From Zonotrichia leucophrys gambelii (lineage: Eukaryota; Chordata; Aves; Passeriformes; Passerellidae), in NCBI RefSeq assembly GCF_028769735.1, contig NC_088176.1, positions 18,137,501 through 18,201,500 on the forward strand: a stretch of DNA of 64,000 bases, read 5' to 3'. Under the pieces are notes generated by a model. It had not been told where the DNA came from. It did not search any database and was given only the letters and a program-made list of their open reading frames with translations. A program made the position numbers and the translations under genes. Of the stretch, positions 25,792 through 37,900 are shown piece after piece. Each line of letters starts with the position of its first letter. Positions within the stretch are counted from its first letter, which is position 1.

Positions 25792-26963
25792 CTAATTATG
25801 AGAAGTCATGTGCCGGGATAAATGATGGCGTTCTCGGAAGTACTCGTGGCAAATGGGACACGTCAACTTCTCCTCCCGCCTCCTCTTGCACTGGGATTCA
25901 CTTGAGGAGTATTCTTTCTTGTGATGTGACCGCATGTGGAAGACTAAATCAGATGTCATGCGAAAGGACAGGTTGCATTTGGCACACCAGTTCTGGGCAG
26001 CCACTCCAAAGGAGGTGAAGGTGGGGGGAAGAAGAGTCAAGGAAGAGGAAGAAGAGGAGGAGGAGGAGGAAGTGGTGGTGGTGTTTTGTAATTGTCCTGC
26101 TTGCTTGAGCCACGGTTCTGAGGTATATGGGAAAGCACTGCTCCGAGTGATGCTTGTCTGCAGCATCTGAGCATTACACAAATCACTGACAAAGAACTTG
26201 GAATTGAGAAGACTGCTGCAGCACATGATGTCTGCGGTGGCAATGAAGCCAGACAGCTCCCCCAGGCTCTTTGTTGACTCACTCATGGGATGAGAAGAAT
26301 TTACTGCAGCTCTTTCTGTTATGCACTTACTGGGCTTGCTGAAAGCACTCTTCTGTTCTCCTCGAGCTCTGGTGGGCCAAACAAAGGAGAAAGCACTACC
26401 AGAGGAGTTCAGCAACACTTCCTTTGACACCTGCTCCTTACCAAGTGGGGCTGTGCCATCCTCCTGCTCTGGCTCCTGCAGTCTCTCATTCCTCAGCTTC
26501 TCTTTCATCCTCCTGACCTCAGTGAAAGCACTCTGCTTCTGCTCTAAAGTATCCTTCCTAGCTGACTGCCTCCCTGAACTAAGCTTCCTGAAAGAACCAG
26601 CCAATGCATGCTCTCCCCCAACCTCTTCCTTGCCCCCACAGTTATGTTCCTCAGTCAAGTTATTGGTTTTCTCCAACAGCACTGTTTTCCTGCTCCTGTT
26701 GCTCTCACCCTCTTCAGATTTCGCTCTCCTTTCTCCAATAACACCATGTGCATCATCTTTACAAGCTGCCATTTTAACTTCCAGGTCCCTTGCCAGACTG
26801 TGGAAATTCGTGGTCTGCTCAGCTAGGCTGCCCTTTTCAGTTTTAGGGTTCTGGAAGTTTCTCCATAGCAGAGCACTCTTCTCTGGGACACAGAGGAAGC
26901 GGACATGGGACAGATAGGAATGCTCACATTTAAAGACTCGGTCGCACTCTTGGCATCTCAACT
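25792..26963 (-). CDS. ZNF488: ZNF488 coding exon 3: linker and three zinc fingers
   Basis: 1,172 nt terminal coding exon after TTTCTGCAG. It begins with the last two bases of a Glu codon, runs through a C2HC finger, a roughly 300-residue polar linker with a Thr/Ser tract, and two C2H2 fingers, and stops TAG straight after HMTSHN. The open frame reads six codons upstream of the acceptor to a Met (26982) that is intronic. Confidence 0.94.
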
Positions 26964-29900
26964 CTGCAGAAACAGAAAACAAGTGATGAGTTTTGCAAAG
27001 GTGGAATCATGGATGGATGCAGACTCTGATCCTGTTATTGACACAAAAAGCCAGGAACACCTCGTGTCTTACAAGGTTACCCATGGTAAAACTAATGCCA
27101 GGGCAGGATCAGGTCCCTTCCTGCTATGCAAAATGGTTCATTCTTATTTGCTTCCATGCTTCTGTGCTACTGGCAGAAATATTCCATTTAGACTCTCAAA
27201 CCTAAATTTTATTACATAAAATGTAATTATATTACATAGAAGTACATAAAATGGCCAGTACACCATGATCTAGATAAAACCATTTAGATTTTATAATGAT
27301 TTGAAGTCTAAACCCAGATTTGAGTCTACATTTCTTAACTAAGTCACTGGCTTTCATTCAGGATGAACGTTAAACACTATGTATCCAAGCAATAATGAGT
27401 TTTAGACCAGGATTCGAAGATTTTTACATGACTCTATTTTTAGGATACTCTGGTAATTTAATAGTGTTCGAAAGTCATCTGACCTTAATGGCTGAAGCCC
27501 TTACTCATGCTCATTTGGCAAGCTGTTATATGCCTTAAGGCACAAATGTCTGTGGCACAAAAATGATGTTCAGATTGAAACAATGCCAGTGATGGGCAGG
27601 AGGAATAAGGAACACTCTTTCCTTGTGGTCTTCAGACCCACTGCGCCTCTGGTTCATTGGGATGATTGACTGCCCAGATGGTACAAAATTCAGCAATCAC
27701 ACAAATATGGTACATCTTAACCCTTATAAACTATATCCATGTTAGGTTATTTCACAACACAGCAGTTTTACAATCTAAGTGATGCCAGACAGCACCTGAG
27801 TCCTGGGATACATAGGAAACTTCATAAATTGGTTGGGTAGAATTAAAAATTCCTAATTTGGGACTCAGCACAGCTTACATCACTTCACAAACTACAGAAG
27901 CTGAACTTTTCATAAGAAAATAAAGCTGCTGAAATGGGTGGAACATTAAACCTATGAGTTTAAGTCTTGAGTCTAGATATAGTCTTTCTTGTACAAGTAA
28001 CACACTCTTCCCTGGTAAATCCAAAGGGCTGGCAGCGTGTGTCCACACAGAAACTAACAGAATACACTGAAACCAGCTGGAAGGATTTAGTCAGTTCCTG
28101 CTACGAATGTGTCTGAATTAATTCAAAACTAATTTACAGACAAGCACATTACCATATGAATTTGCTAACACATATCTTTATCAACCTATACCTTTACTAA
28201 CCAATCTATATAAACTTTGTTTAAATCAACTAAAGGGAATGTAGAAAGGGTTTTGTTCCAGTCTAACTAGGTAAAATTTGGAAAAAATGACAGCTGGAAT
28301 CAGACTTGGTATGGACCTGACTAACTTGCTTGGTGTCTCTGTAATCTGGATTTTTAGTTTTGTAACAAATTCTAGGTCAACTTCTTATGGAGCAATGAAT
28401 TTTCAGCAACATCTCAGAAATTGAAGCTTGCTCTTTTCCTCATTTCCACTGTGTCCAACATTAAATAGGCAGACTGTGCTGCATGCAATACTGTTAGGTT
28501 TGTTATTTATTTTTAAAGATCTGCTCATTTGCAAGATTAAAGCTGTACACTAGTCTACACCTGATTTGTCAGTGAGCTAAAAAAGGCCTATTTCCAACTG
28601 ATACTTTAGACTTTTTAGGATTCTAAGTTATTGAAGTGCATAGATTTCCATTGCATAGCTCAAGAATTTCAGCATGAATCCCTACTGCACCATCCTCTGC
28701 TAGAAAGTACCAATGAGAATGGCATTAAGAACTGCAAATTGTTTCTTGCTCTGTGCCTCCAGCTCAAACCTCAAAGCAGAAGGTCTTTTCTCTTAGCAGA
28801 CCAGCTAAGGATTTGCACATGTTTTGTGTTATTACAAGACAACCACATGCTAAAGAAGATGCAGACTCCCTTCTGTCCTCAGTGACCCCTGCAATCAGCA
28901 ATTCAGTACTTACCATTCTGGGGCCTCTGAGCTTTTATCTCATTGAAACCCAAGAGGCTGGAAAGCTCCTCATCATACCAGACAAGCAGTTCCTCATTTT
29001 TGCTGATTTTCCTTGTGGAGCGATAGTATAACTGACTGTTTTCCAAGTAAGCTTCCAAGTTCTGCTCCTTGCTATGGGCAGCTGCTTGTACGAGTCTCAT
29101 CCAGGGCAGGCCTGTGGGACTGTGCACAGATGTGACATCCACCTGTGAGACAGGACACAAAGAAGGGAAGTCACAGGTCTCAAGGCCCAAAGCAAGAGTT
29201 TATCCAATCCAAGAACAAAGCCTGGTCTCTGCCTTGCACTGAGCACATATGACAAAGCTGTGAGCCCAACACACCTGCCAGTGTCACCAAATTATCAAAG
29301 GCATCCCAGGGAGAAGGCTTCCCCAGTGTGGGGGCTGAGAGCTCTGGGAATGCAGCTGTGTGGGAAGGAGGAAGAGACACCAATGTCCATGCGTAACCCC
29401 CCATGGCAAAGCCTTGGTTTGTCAGTCCCTGTCCTGGGCACACCATCCCATGGGACTGTGCCAGGCATGGATCACAGAGGTACAGGAGGTGGGATCTTCT
29501 CTAAGAAGGGGTCTCAATACTTGGGATATGAAAATGGGATATGAGTCAGGAGATGTGCCAGTGCTGTGACTTGGGGACTGAGAGTGTGCAGACCCCTGGA
29601 TAAATGCATAGTGAAACTGAGAATGAACATACACTAAGGACAGTTGCATGTGGAGTTTTTCAGTGACATAAGAGGATATGGATAAGAGGGTGCAAGAAAA
29701 GTAATTGTTATTTGATTCAATACCCCAAGTAAACATCTGCATATATGTTTGGCTAGATTACATAAAATACAGATTTTAATATATGCAACTAAGAAGCACT
29801 TATATGATCTCTTTCCTTTTTTTCAGAAATAAAATTATATTTTACCTTTGCTAGATTAATTAAATTAATTTCAAGGTATCTAAACAGATAAACCTCATCA

Positions 29901-32900
29901 CATCAATATTTTTTGTTAAATAATTTCTGAGAGCTGCAAGGGGTTGATCTGCTTTCAATTTGTGGGCATGCAGATATACCAAACAAATTAAGTTTAAAAA
30001 CATTTCTCAGGTCAGGCACTAAAAAGTTTAAAAAATAATATTAAGTCTATTGCCCAAATTAAATTTCTGTTCTGTGTGTATATTACAGCATAGTCCTAAA
30101 TCACATATAATTGTTACTCCACAGGACTCCTGAGTCATTTAGTCACAGGTTGACAAGTAAATAATGCAAGTACAAAACATTTGGTATTGTCTTCCTCACA
30201 CAGTGTGTGACTCCAGTCTTACTTACTTTAGTACACTAAATAAGGAATCATTTATTTCTTTATAGGTTTTTCCTTGGTGTTTACCACAGCAGGTCTGTGC
30301 CCTCTGCAACATTTGAAAGGGAATATTTTCATAGCTTGAAGGTTAAAACACAGGGTGATCAAAGGCAACATTTATATGCATAAGAACTAATTTTTGACGC
30401 ACTAAGTCATTGTTCAGAAAGGAAGAAGTCTGCAAATGAAAAATGTCTAATGACAAGCATGATCTAGATTTCACCCCAAGCAATGTATAGCTCTTTGTTT
30501 TCCACTAATTGCAGGGCAGCCATTCTTTGGTGTTTGGTACCAGAAACAATATTTTGGCTAACTATTTCTCTGGTTTTAACTGACTATTACCTACAGTGAA
30601 AAGTTTGATCACATTAGTAGCTTGGATACAAGAATGAAACATTAAAAAACCATTAGGATGAGAGTTACTTAGCGTAAGAGAGAAAATAAATTAGCATGCC
30701 CTGAAACTGGTTCTCTCTAAATGCCATGGCAATTAACAATGATTGAGAAATACAAGTGCCTGACAGCAACCCAGGAACACCCACCCACACACAGAGGCTG
30801 TAACTAACAGCTATGACAGAGGCTGTCATATTTTAGTTGCTGTGTTTCAGAAATTCCAAGCAGCCACCCGGTGCTCTTAGCAAAGTCAAAGGGAGCACAG
30901 CTCCTCCAGGACTCCAGGGAAAGAGCTCAGTCAGCTTCAAGCAGGTGAGGAGGAGTACCAGATGTACGATAACATCTGGGTTCTGCCAACTAGAATAATG
31001 AACTAGCTTTAATTTTTCCATGTGTCTAGAGACACTATAAACCGGCAAATCCACCCTCTCCTGGAGGTGTCAATCACCCAGAGGGACCCTTTGTACACAG
31101 ATATGAGGGAAGGCCTTCACAGTCCAGCACCTCAGTCAGAGCTGGGCTGTGGAGGAATGTGGCTCCCTTGGGAGACGCTGGAAGAGAAGAGAGGCAGTAA
31201 ATCTCTTCCTTGAAACCCCCAAGAAGCTGTAAGGGGCAGAGGAATCAGTGAAAAGAGCCACCTGTGCCAATGGCTGCCAAGGCATCCTCTTTGCCCAAGT
31301 GTACAAACTGGGCCAAGGAGATCAAATTAAGGTCTCGAAGAAAATGAGGGAAAAAAGATTATGAAGTTCTCCTTTGGTCAAAACAAAAAAGCCCAACATG
31401 ATTAAACCCTTGTTAGAAATAACATTCCCCAAAGTCTTGCTGGAGTGCTAATGAACAATAATGAACAGAAATCTCAGTTGCAACGAACCCACCTTGCCAA
31501 TTCATTTTCATGTGTGTTCTGTTTGTACTACACCCAGCAGAGCAAAACTCATTTTTTGTTTTGCACTTCAGTGCCATGATGACAACATAGCATCATTATT
31601 GAATTTTTAATTAATTACTTCAAACAGTTAGGAGCCTAATGGTAGTTCCTGATTTCTGGGAGGTTTACTTTTAATTATGAGTAGTTAACAGGATATGGGA
31701 CTACCAATTGCATCTGAAACAGCTACTTGCACAGAATTTCATTAATTTACTGCCAAAAGACAGAGATCTGAGCCAACTCAGGCATCCAATTTCATTGCTG
31801 CATAGCAATTACTTAGCTCAAGTGTAGAAAAACACTAAAGCCATCCCTCTAGAGGGCTCTTCCAATGTAGAAAACCTTTGAGGCTCTCTCTACAGTAATT
31901 CAAAACTCCCAGGAGAAATACAGAAATATTCCAAAAATAAAGCCTTTTTTCAGGGCAGGTCTCTCTCCAAAGAGTTTGTTGGTCTCCTGGAGTACTAATA
32001 ACACTGTCCAAGAAAGCAAACTTGTGCCAGAGACTCAAAACAGTCAGATAAACCCTGAAGCCTCTTCTCCCTCTTAATTTGCTTAAAGCAGAAGTGTAGA
32101 ACAGGTTATCTGCCAACAACTGTATCTTCCATATTACACATATGCCTTGGGATTTCTCTCCTCCAGAGTACAGGAATCTTAGGCAAACCTGGATCTCTCC
32201 CAGACCCATCCATGCCATAAAATACGGGAAATTGGCTTTCCTCACACCGTAAAGCACCTCCCTGTCTTCATCTAGACCAACAGTGACTGAAAGGCACTCC
32301 AAGACCCAGAAAGCCAGGGTGAGTGGTCATCATGAAAAACAGTGGCTATGAAACAAAAAACAAAAGTGAGGAACCAGAGCTTGAGAGTTAACAATCCATT
32401 ACAATCCTGGGGTTTCTGCCTTCCCTACAGGGATTGAAAAGTGTAGCTGTAACACAGACATACAGATCTAAGGTGACTTTAGGAAGTCCATGTACTAGCA
32501 GCATAAAGTTGTGGCTGCCCAAAGTGTGTGTGGGCTAGTTGTCTGACTGCCATTGTGGTTTCACTTTCAAGGATAACTGAACACACTGGGGTAGCAGTTG
32601 CCTAGATCAGTAAATAAATGCTGTGAATGTACCACCTGCATGAATCAGTGCCACAGTCTTCCTCCTCTGTTCTCACAAGGCTGTCATACCTCCTGATAAA
32701 CCTCCTTTGTCCTGACGAAGGCTGAACTAGAGGTTTCTAAACTATTTGTCCCCCTTCCCTCCTATTCTAAGTCAGACCTGAAGCAGGCCATCAATCATCA
32801 GCATAGAAGTGAGACTTTGTATTCTTCTTGCAAAGGACAGAGTTTTCCTTAGGTCCTTCCAGTCTACAGCTCATAAATCAGAAATGCACTGGTCCTTTCT

Positions 32901-33238
32901 TTGAGGGAGCTGTTACTTGTTCTGAAAAAAACAAAAACCTACCCCTTGCAAAGTTACCTTCTCAGGGATGGTGTACCTCCTTTTGATAGGTCTAACATTA
33001 CCCATTCCTATTTTTCTCATACCTTAAATACATAGTGTATGTTCCGTCTGTCAGAACACTTGAGAGCAATGAAAGCTACAGTGTCCAGCAGGGTGTTCTG
33101 GAGCATGCATGGTCCAAAAACAACTTCTTCAGGGATGTCTTGTGTGGTATGAACAGTAGCTAGTATGTCTGGAAAATGGTGATGCAGAAGCTTGTTGTCA
33201 CTTGTCCAAAGGAATTTAGGCAAAGAGGTAAGTTCCAT
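25792..33238 (-). CDS. ZNF488: ZNF488 (PRDM8-related) zinc-finger repressor with PR domain, 3 coding exons
   Basis: Exons 33238-33023, 29142-28914 and 26963-25792 (gene order) join in frame to 538 codons. Residues about 8-140 form a PR (SET-like) domain with the PRDM8-type landmarks FGPC, DTVAFIALK, EEQNLEAYL-like SKEQNLEAYLENSQLYYRS and NEELLVWY. A C2HC-type finger spans about 152-173 (CQEC...H-X4-C). Two C2H2 fingers follow at about 475-496 (CAKC) and 517-537 (CPIC...HMTSH), separated by a basic KRRREEK stretch. The middle is a long, polar, probably disordered linker. PRDM8 and ZNF488 share this finger arrangement; the position next to RBP3 points to ZNF488 rather than PRDM8. Mammalian ZNF488 is a nuclear repressor that cooperates with OLIG2 and lacks the PR domain, so the intact PR exons here are noteworthy. 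The acceptor lies only seven bases before the ATG, so a non-coding exon must exist upstream. Confidence 0.92.
26043..26090. repeat. ZNF488: Trinucleotide-rich GGA/GGT tract coding poly-Ser/Thr in ZNF488
   Basis: A run of GGA/GAA followed by GGT units on the plus strand encodes four Thr and about ten Ser in the ZNF488 linker. Such tracts often vary in length between individuals. Confidence 0.85.
26964..28913 (-). other. ZNF488: ZNF488 intron between coding exons 2 and 3
   Basis: 1.95 kb GT-AG intron with nothing further recognised. Confidence 0.85.
28914..29142 (-). CDS. ZNF488: ZNF488 coding exon 2: C-terminal half of PR domain
   Basis: 229 nt exon with acceptor TCTCACAG and donor GTAAGT. 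It encodes VDVTSVHSPTGLPWMRLVQA, then the EQNLEAYL and ELLVWYDEEL segments that close a PR domain, and ends with one base of a Glu codon. The phase fits both neighbours. Confidence 0.92.
29143..33022 (-). other. ZNF488: ZNF488 intron between coding exons 1 and 2
   Basis: 3.9 kb GT-AG intron. A 155-codon open frame at 31835-32302 (minus) lies inside but has no recognisable domain. Confidence 0.85.
33023..33238 (-). CDS. ZNF488: ZNF488 coding exon 1: N-terminal half of PR domain
   Basis: 216 nt coding part of an exon whose acceptor (TTTTTTACAG) ends at 33246, with seven UTR bases before the ATG. It encodes IPEEVVFGPC, DTVAFIALK and HYVFK and ends AAG before GTATGA, phase 0. The Met start aligns with the usual start of PRDM8-type proteins. 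Confidence 0.9.
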
Positions 33239-34883
33239 TATAAACCTGTAAAAAACACAAGAAATCACATTTGGCACAGAGATGAAGTAGAAGGTGGCAT
33301 CACTACTTCAAATACAAAGATTTCCAGGATCTGTAGGTGAATTGTAAGAGTATGCCAGGACATTGTTGGTTACAGAGTTTACAGTTTTATTAACATCGAG
33401 TTCAGAATGAGAAAGATTACTTTGCACTAAACCCAAGTCTTATATTCGTAAACAAGTGAATTACTCTTCCTGCAATAGGCAGACAGTCCAAGTGTTCAAC
33501 CACTGCTCTCTACAGACAGGAGTAAGATTTGGGAAAAATAAGCAAAATTTTCAGTGAGTAGAACTCAGCATATTCTTAAGCATATTCTCAGATATCCTTC
33601 TTATTATTAATAGTTTGTAGAAGTGTGAAGAAAGGTAGAGAAAGAGAACAGGAACAAAATAAAGCAAGACTTTTTGAAATACATTTTGAAAAAGCTGTGC
33701 TTTTATTGCTTGAGTACAACATCAGTCTAGTTTCTGGTTAAGCTATTACAAAACCAGGAATAACCTGAGTCCTGAGTCTATCCAACCAGAATGCACAGAA
33801 TTTGTGGAAATTCCTGAAAAGAATTATTTTCATCCTGCCTCAAAGTATATGTTGTCAGCTATTGTTGAGAAAATCAAATCAGATTATGACTCTTTGCATA
33901 GTGATACTCCTAGCACAATGTTAGTAGAGATTTCTGTCTTTAGAGGATAAATTTTTCCAGCCTGAATGTAGAATAATATATTTGTCATTGTAGATGCAAC
34001 TTCTGCAACATGAGCCACAATGTGAGAACTCAGTATGCAGCAAGGAGAAGACAGGCTTGAGTTATTTGTCATTCTAAGCCTCTCTGGGTTTCTAATAAAG
34101 ATATTGCCATCTCCAGCTCCCAGCTGGAGGTCATGGAAAACCCCTCATTTACACCATCAAGAGCTGGATCAGGTCCATTAGGCAGAGAAAATTAAAGAGA
34201 ACAGCAACAAGCCCTGAAGAGGCCTTAGCCTAATAAATACTGAGATAGAAGGGCTGAAGATCTAGTCTAATCTTTCTCACTCTCTGACAGCAGAATTGAT
34301 TTGTTACTCACTGACTCATGACTTAAATTGAAGTGGTATAAAGTGCTCAGGAGAGTTGCACTGATTTAACTAAATCAGTTTCTAAATCAGTGTAGTTAAT
34401 TCAGTATAATTTATTCCTTGTGGGCAAGGTCTAAGACACTACCCTAAAAATATTAAAATACATGGTCAGACATTCAGTATGTATAAACATCAGAAGGAGG
34501 AAGGCCTAAACCAGACAACCAAGGCAAAGAGTGGGATAACACATGCCCTCAAGCATCCCTTAAACTCAATATGACAATAAAGTTTGTTTGTTTCTAAATT
34601 ACTTGTTAACTTAATACGTGATCAGACAAAAAAATCCCCCAAACCTACATGTGCAAAAGTGCCAAAGTCTCAAAGTGCCACCCTGGCAGCTGTGGGAGCA
34701 CAGAATTTGACTCTTGCATGGAAGGGTCACTTCTGTGAAAAGCTGTGAGAAGGATGTACTGTGATTACACAGCAGACGGGACAGTGACCGTCAGCCTTGC
34801 TCTAAACGTGCTGGGAAAATCCCTGTTTTCCAATCACGTGGCGAATGCACCATCTAGTGTCACATCTCAGCATCACACAGTGT

Positions 34884-34957
34884 CCCGTGAGCAAGCGAAG
34901 CAGGACATCCCCATCTCTGCCCCGTGAGCAAGCGAAGCAGGACATCCCCATCTCTGC
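34884..34957. repeat. Perfect 37-bp tandem duplication
   Basis: Two adjacent identical 37-bp units, each starting CCCGTGAGCAAGCGAAGC, at 34884 and 34921. No mismatch is seen, so the event is recent. Confidence 0.92.
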
Positions 34958-37900
34958 TGCTGACCGTTCATTGCATGGTCTCAGGCTCTGAGCACCCTGT
35001 CAGGCAGGAATCGTTTCTCTCCAGAGTGGCTCATTCTCTCTGCCAGTCTCTGCTCAAACAGCAGCTTGGGTGCCTCCTCAGCTACTGGGTTTGATAGGGT
35101 CTGGTCAGAGTTATGTCAGGTAGGGAGTAATTTAAATCTACAGTGTTGGCATTTTGCAGTGTTGGCTGAAGATGTGCTGCTGGTACTCAGAGTGGAGAGT
35201 GGGGATTCTCTGCAACATCATTAGAAGAAAAAGGGTGAATCTTTTTCTGCAGCCTTCAAATAGCATGAGAAAGCTCTTCCATCTGCATCCACAAGATTTC
35301 AGCTTCTGTCACTAAGCCAAGCTCATCAGCAGAGGGATAACAGTGAGCAAACATGACTGTACTGCTTTCAAACTGTGCTGCTACCTCTGCAAAGGGACGT
35401 GCTGCATCCCATGGGTTTTCCGACCTGCCCTCGTTCAGGGGTCTCCATTCCAAAGTGCAGATTCATCCAGGGCAGTACTGGAACAAGTCCTGCCTCCTGC
35501 ACATGTGAGGGGTGGTAGGGAGTTCTCTGGTAGCTGCTGCCCTTACCACAGAGAACTGAAATACTGCCACAGGGCACTTGCTGGATTGTCAGAGAGGGTC
35601 AGCAGGAGTGTGACTGCACTGTGGCACCTGGCAGTGCAGAAGGTGGCTGTGTAATAGTCAATGCATACCTCATATCTTGAAACCACCATCAGAGATCTCA
35701 GAGCTGCTGAAATACAGCAGCAGCACCCCCAACACTCATAGCAGACAGCAGAAATTAGCTAGGGAAAAAAAAGTGTAAATAGGCCAGAATACAAATCTGA
35801 AAAATCTGAAATACCCTTCAATTTGGATGTAAGTTTGAACCTCTACATGTTTTTTATCAGGTTATAATCTAAAGCCAAAATTTCAGCCACAGTCAAGATG
35901 TTTAGAGTTTTTTTTAATAAAACCTCCCTTAAGTTTTCAGGAACTTCAGACTTGAGCCTGAATGAGAATTCTACACCAAACCACAAACCCAGTACTTGAG
36001 CTCTTCTTTAATTATAAAATTTGGTTTCAATGCAAATCTCACACTTTTGCCAACAGTCTTCATAGTCAAAGAAAATTAGTTAAGAACTTGGAAATGGACT
36101 CATAATGAGAAATAGAGAAGGTATGCTACAATGCCTGCCATTTTAATTTGACAGGCTGAAGTATGTGAATCACTCACATTCTTCCCAGTGAGTGAAGAAG
36201 AGAGAAAATTCCCATAACAGAGAATGACTGTTCCCCATGACTTCACCCAACTGATTACTCTTGTCTTAATGCCATTGATCTCCACATTTTGACTGCCTTC
36301 TTTAATGAGTAATCAATCTGCTGTGCCTCCATTTCTTATAGATTCACTAGCTGTTGTACATATGACTTCGTTCACTCTTCTCCTACTACATAGCAGTTTA
36401 CAGAACAGTACCACAGGCTTCATTGTGAAGGTCAGATCTTCAGCTCTGCATCCTGTAGGCAATGATATGCTTGCCCCAAACTGCCAGAGCTGGGAGGGCC
36501 ATTGCTTCCCAGGATCCCCCCATACAACATGATCTTGCTGTTCCCACTCAGGTTCTGCATGAGCAGTTCCTATCCCTCTGGAATTACCCACAGACATCTC
36601 TGAGAGGCTGAAATAAAATGAATATTTATAGTGCTTTAGTAGCACATTAGACTCAGATCACCTGTTATGGGTACTCTCCATATTCTATCTGTCACAGATG
36701 GGAATTCTTCATATGGATGAGTTTAGGGACTTGCTGTTTAATGGACTCTTCATCCCCCAGACAGTATCTGATACACATATACCATGTCCCTGAGTGATGG
36801 ATTTTGCATCTTGATTTCTGAGAAGTGTGACAGATCTGTCAAAGAACAAGGACCCATGGGCAGGCAACTCCCTATGGATTATGCAATTCTGAATGTTCCA
36901 TCAAAAAGCACATTAAATAGATGATGCTCACAGCAAATGCTCCCAGCCTGCTTGCCTCCAAAGCAGCACACAAATTGCTACTTAACTTTTGGTTTCCTGA
37001 GTGTTCTTCCAAGCTGGAACTCCAAAGATAGCCTTCTCCTAGTCTCTCCCCCTTTCCTAGCATTTGTATAGCATCCCATTAACTAATTAGGGCTACAACT
37101 TCTACCTTCCTGAAATGTGTTTACATAGCTCCTGTACTTCATAAGAAAAACATGTTACCAGAGAGGAAAATAAAGGAATTTTCAGATCCCTGGTTTTCTA
37201 CTGCATGGCCTTCAGATGTCACTGCAAGCTCTCCTAAGGAATGTCTGGAAATTCCCAAATGTAGAAGCACTGAGTTGAGCAAGGACTCCCCTGAATTCTA
37301 TTTTCAGAGGATTTGACCCGATTCTCCTTGCCACAATGACCACACTGAACTGTGGCATCATTTGGAGCTTCTTAGTGGCCCTAAAGGCACTAAGAATACT
37401 GCTCAGTATTATGATCAACTATGCAAGTGGGAAGGAAACAAATTAATCACATTTGCAAGAGGGGAACGGTTTCATACAGAAATTATTTAGCTAGTTCTGC
37501 TCTTCACAATCAAAACCACAAGCAGGTAATAAAAAGCATTTCTTCAAAATTAATTTGATTTTCAAAATTGTCAATAACTACTTCACTTTCACCTTTACTT
37601 CCATTTTAACTGTAGATTAATTTGCATATATTTATATCACTTTCAGAGCAATTATCCTAGCTGGGAAAAAAATGGCACAGAAGATACTCTTAAAAAATAA
37701 TTGAAAGTATTTCATCCTGGACACCATTACCCCACTGTCTTCCCAACCATTTCTGTATCTACTCCAGACTTTCTCCAGAGCAGGGGTTAATGTAAACAGT
37801 ACAGTTCTGCATTTCCCATGTCAACAAAACAGAAAGCAAAAAAGAAACAGAAATATTAAATACCGGGGCCATCATTTCCTTCACCTTTTAACTTACTCCT

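Noticed and set aside
31835..32302. 155-codon minus-strand open frame in a ZNF488 intron
   Set aside because: No recognisable domain, and no conserved start or splice context identified; treated as chance.
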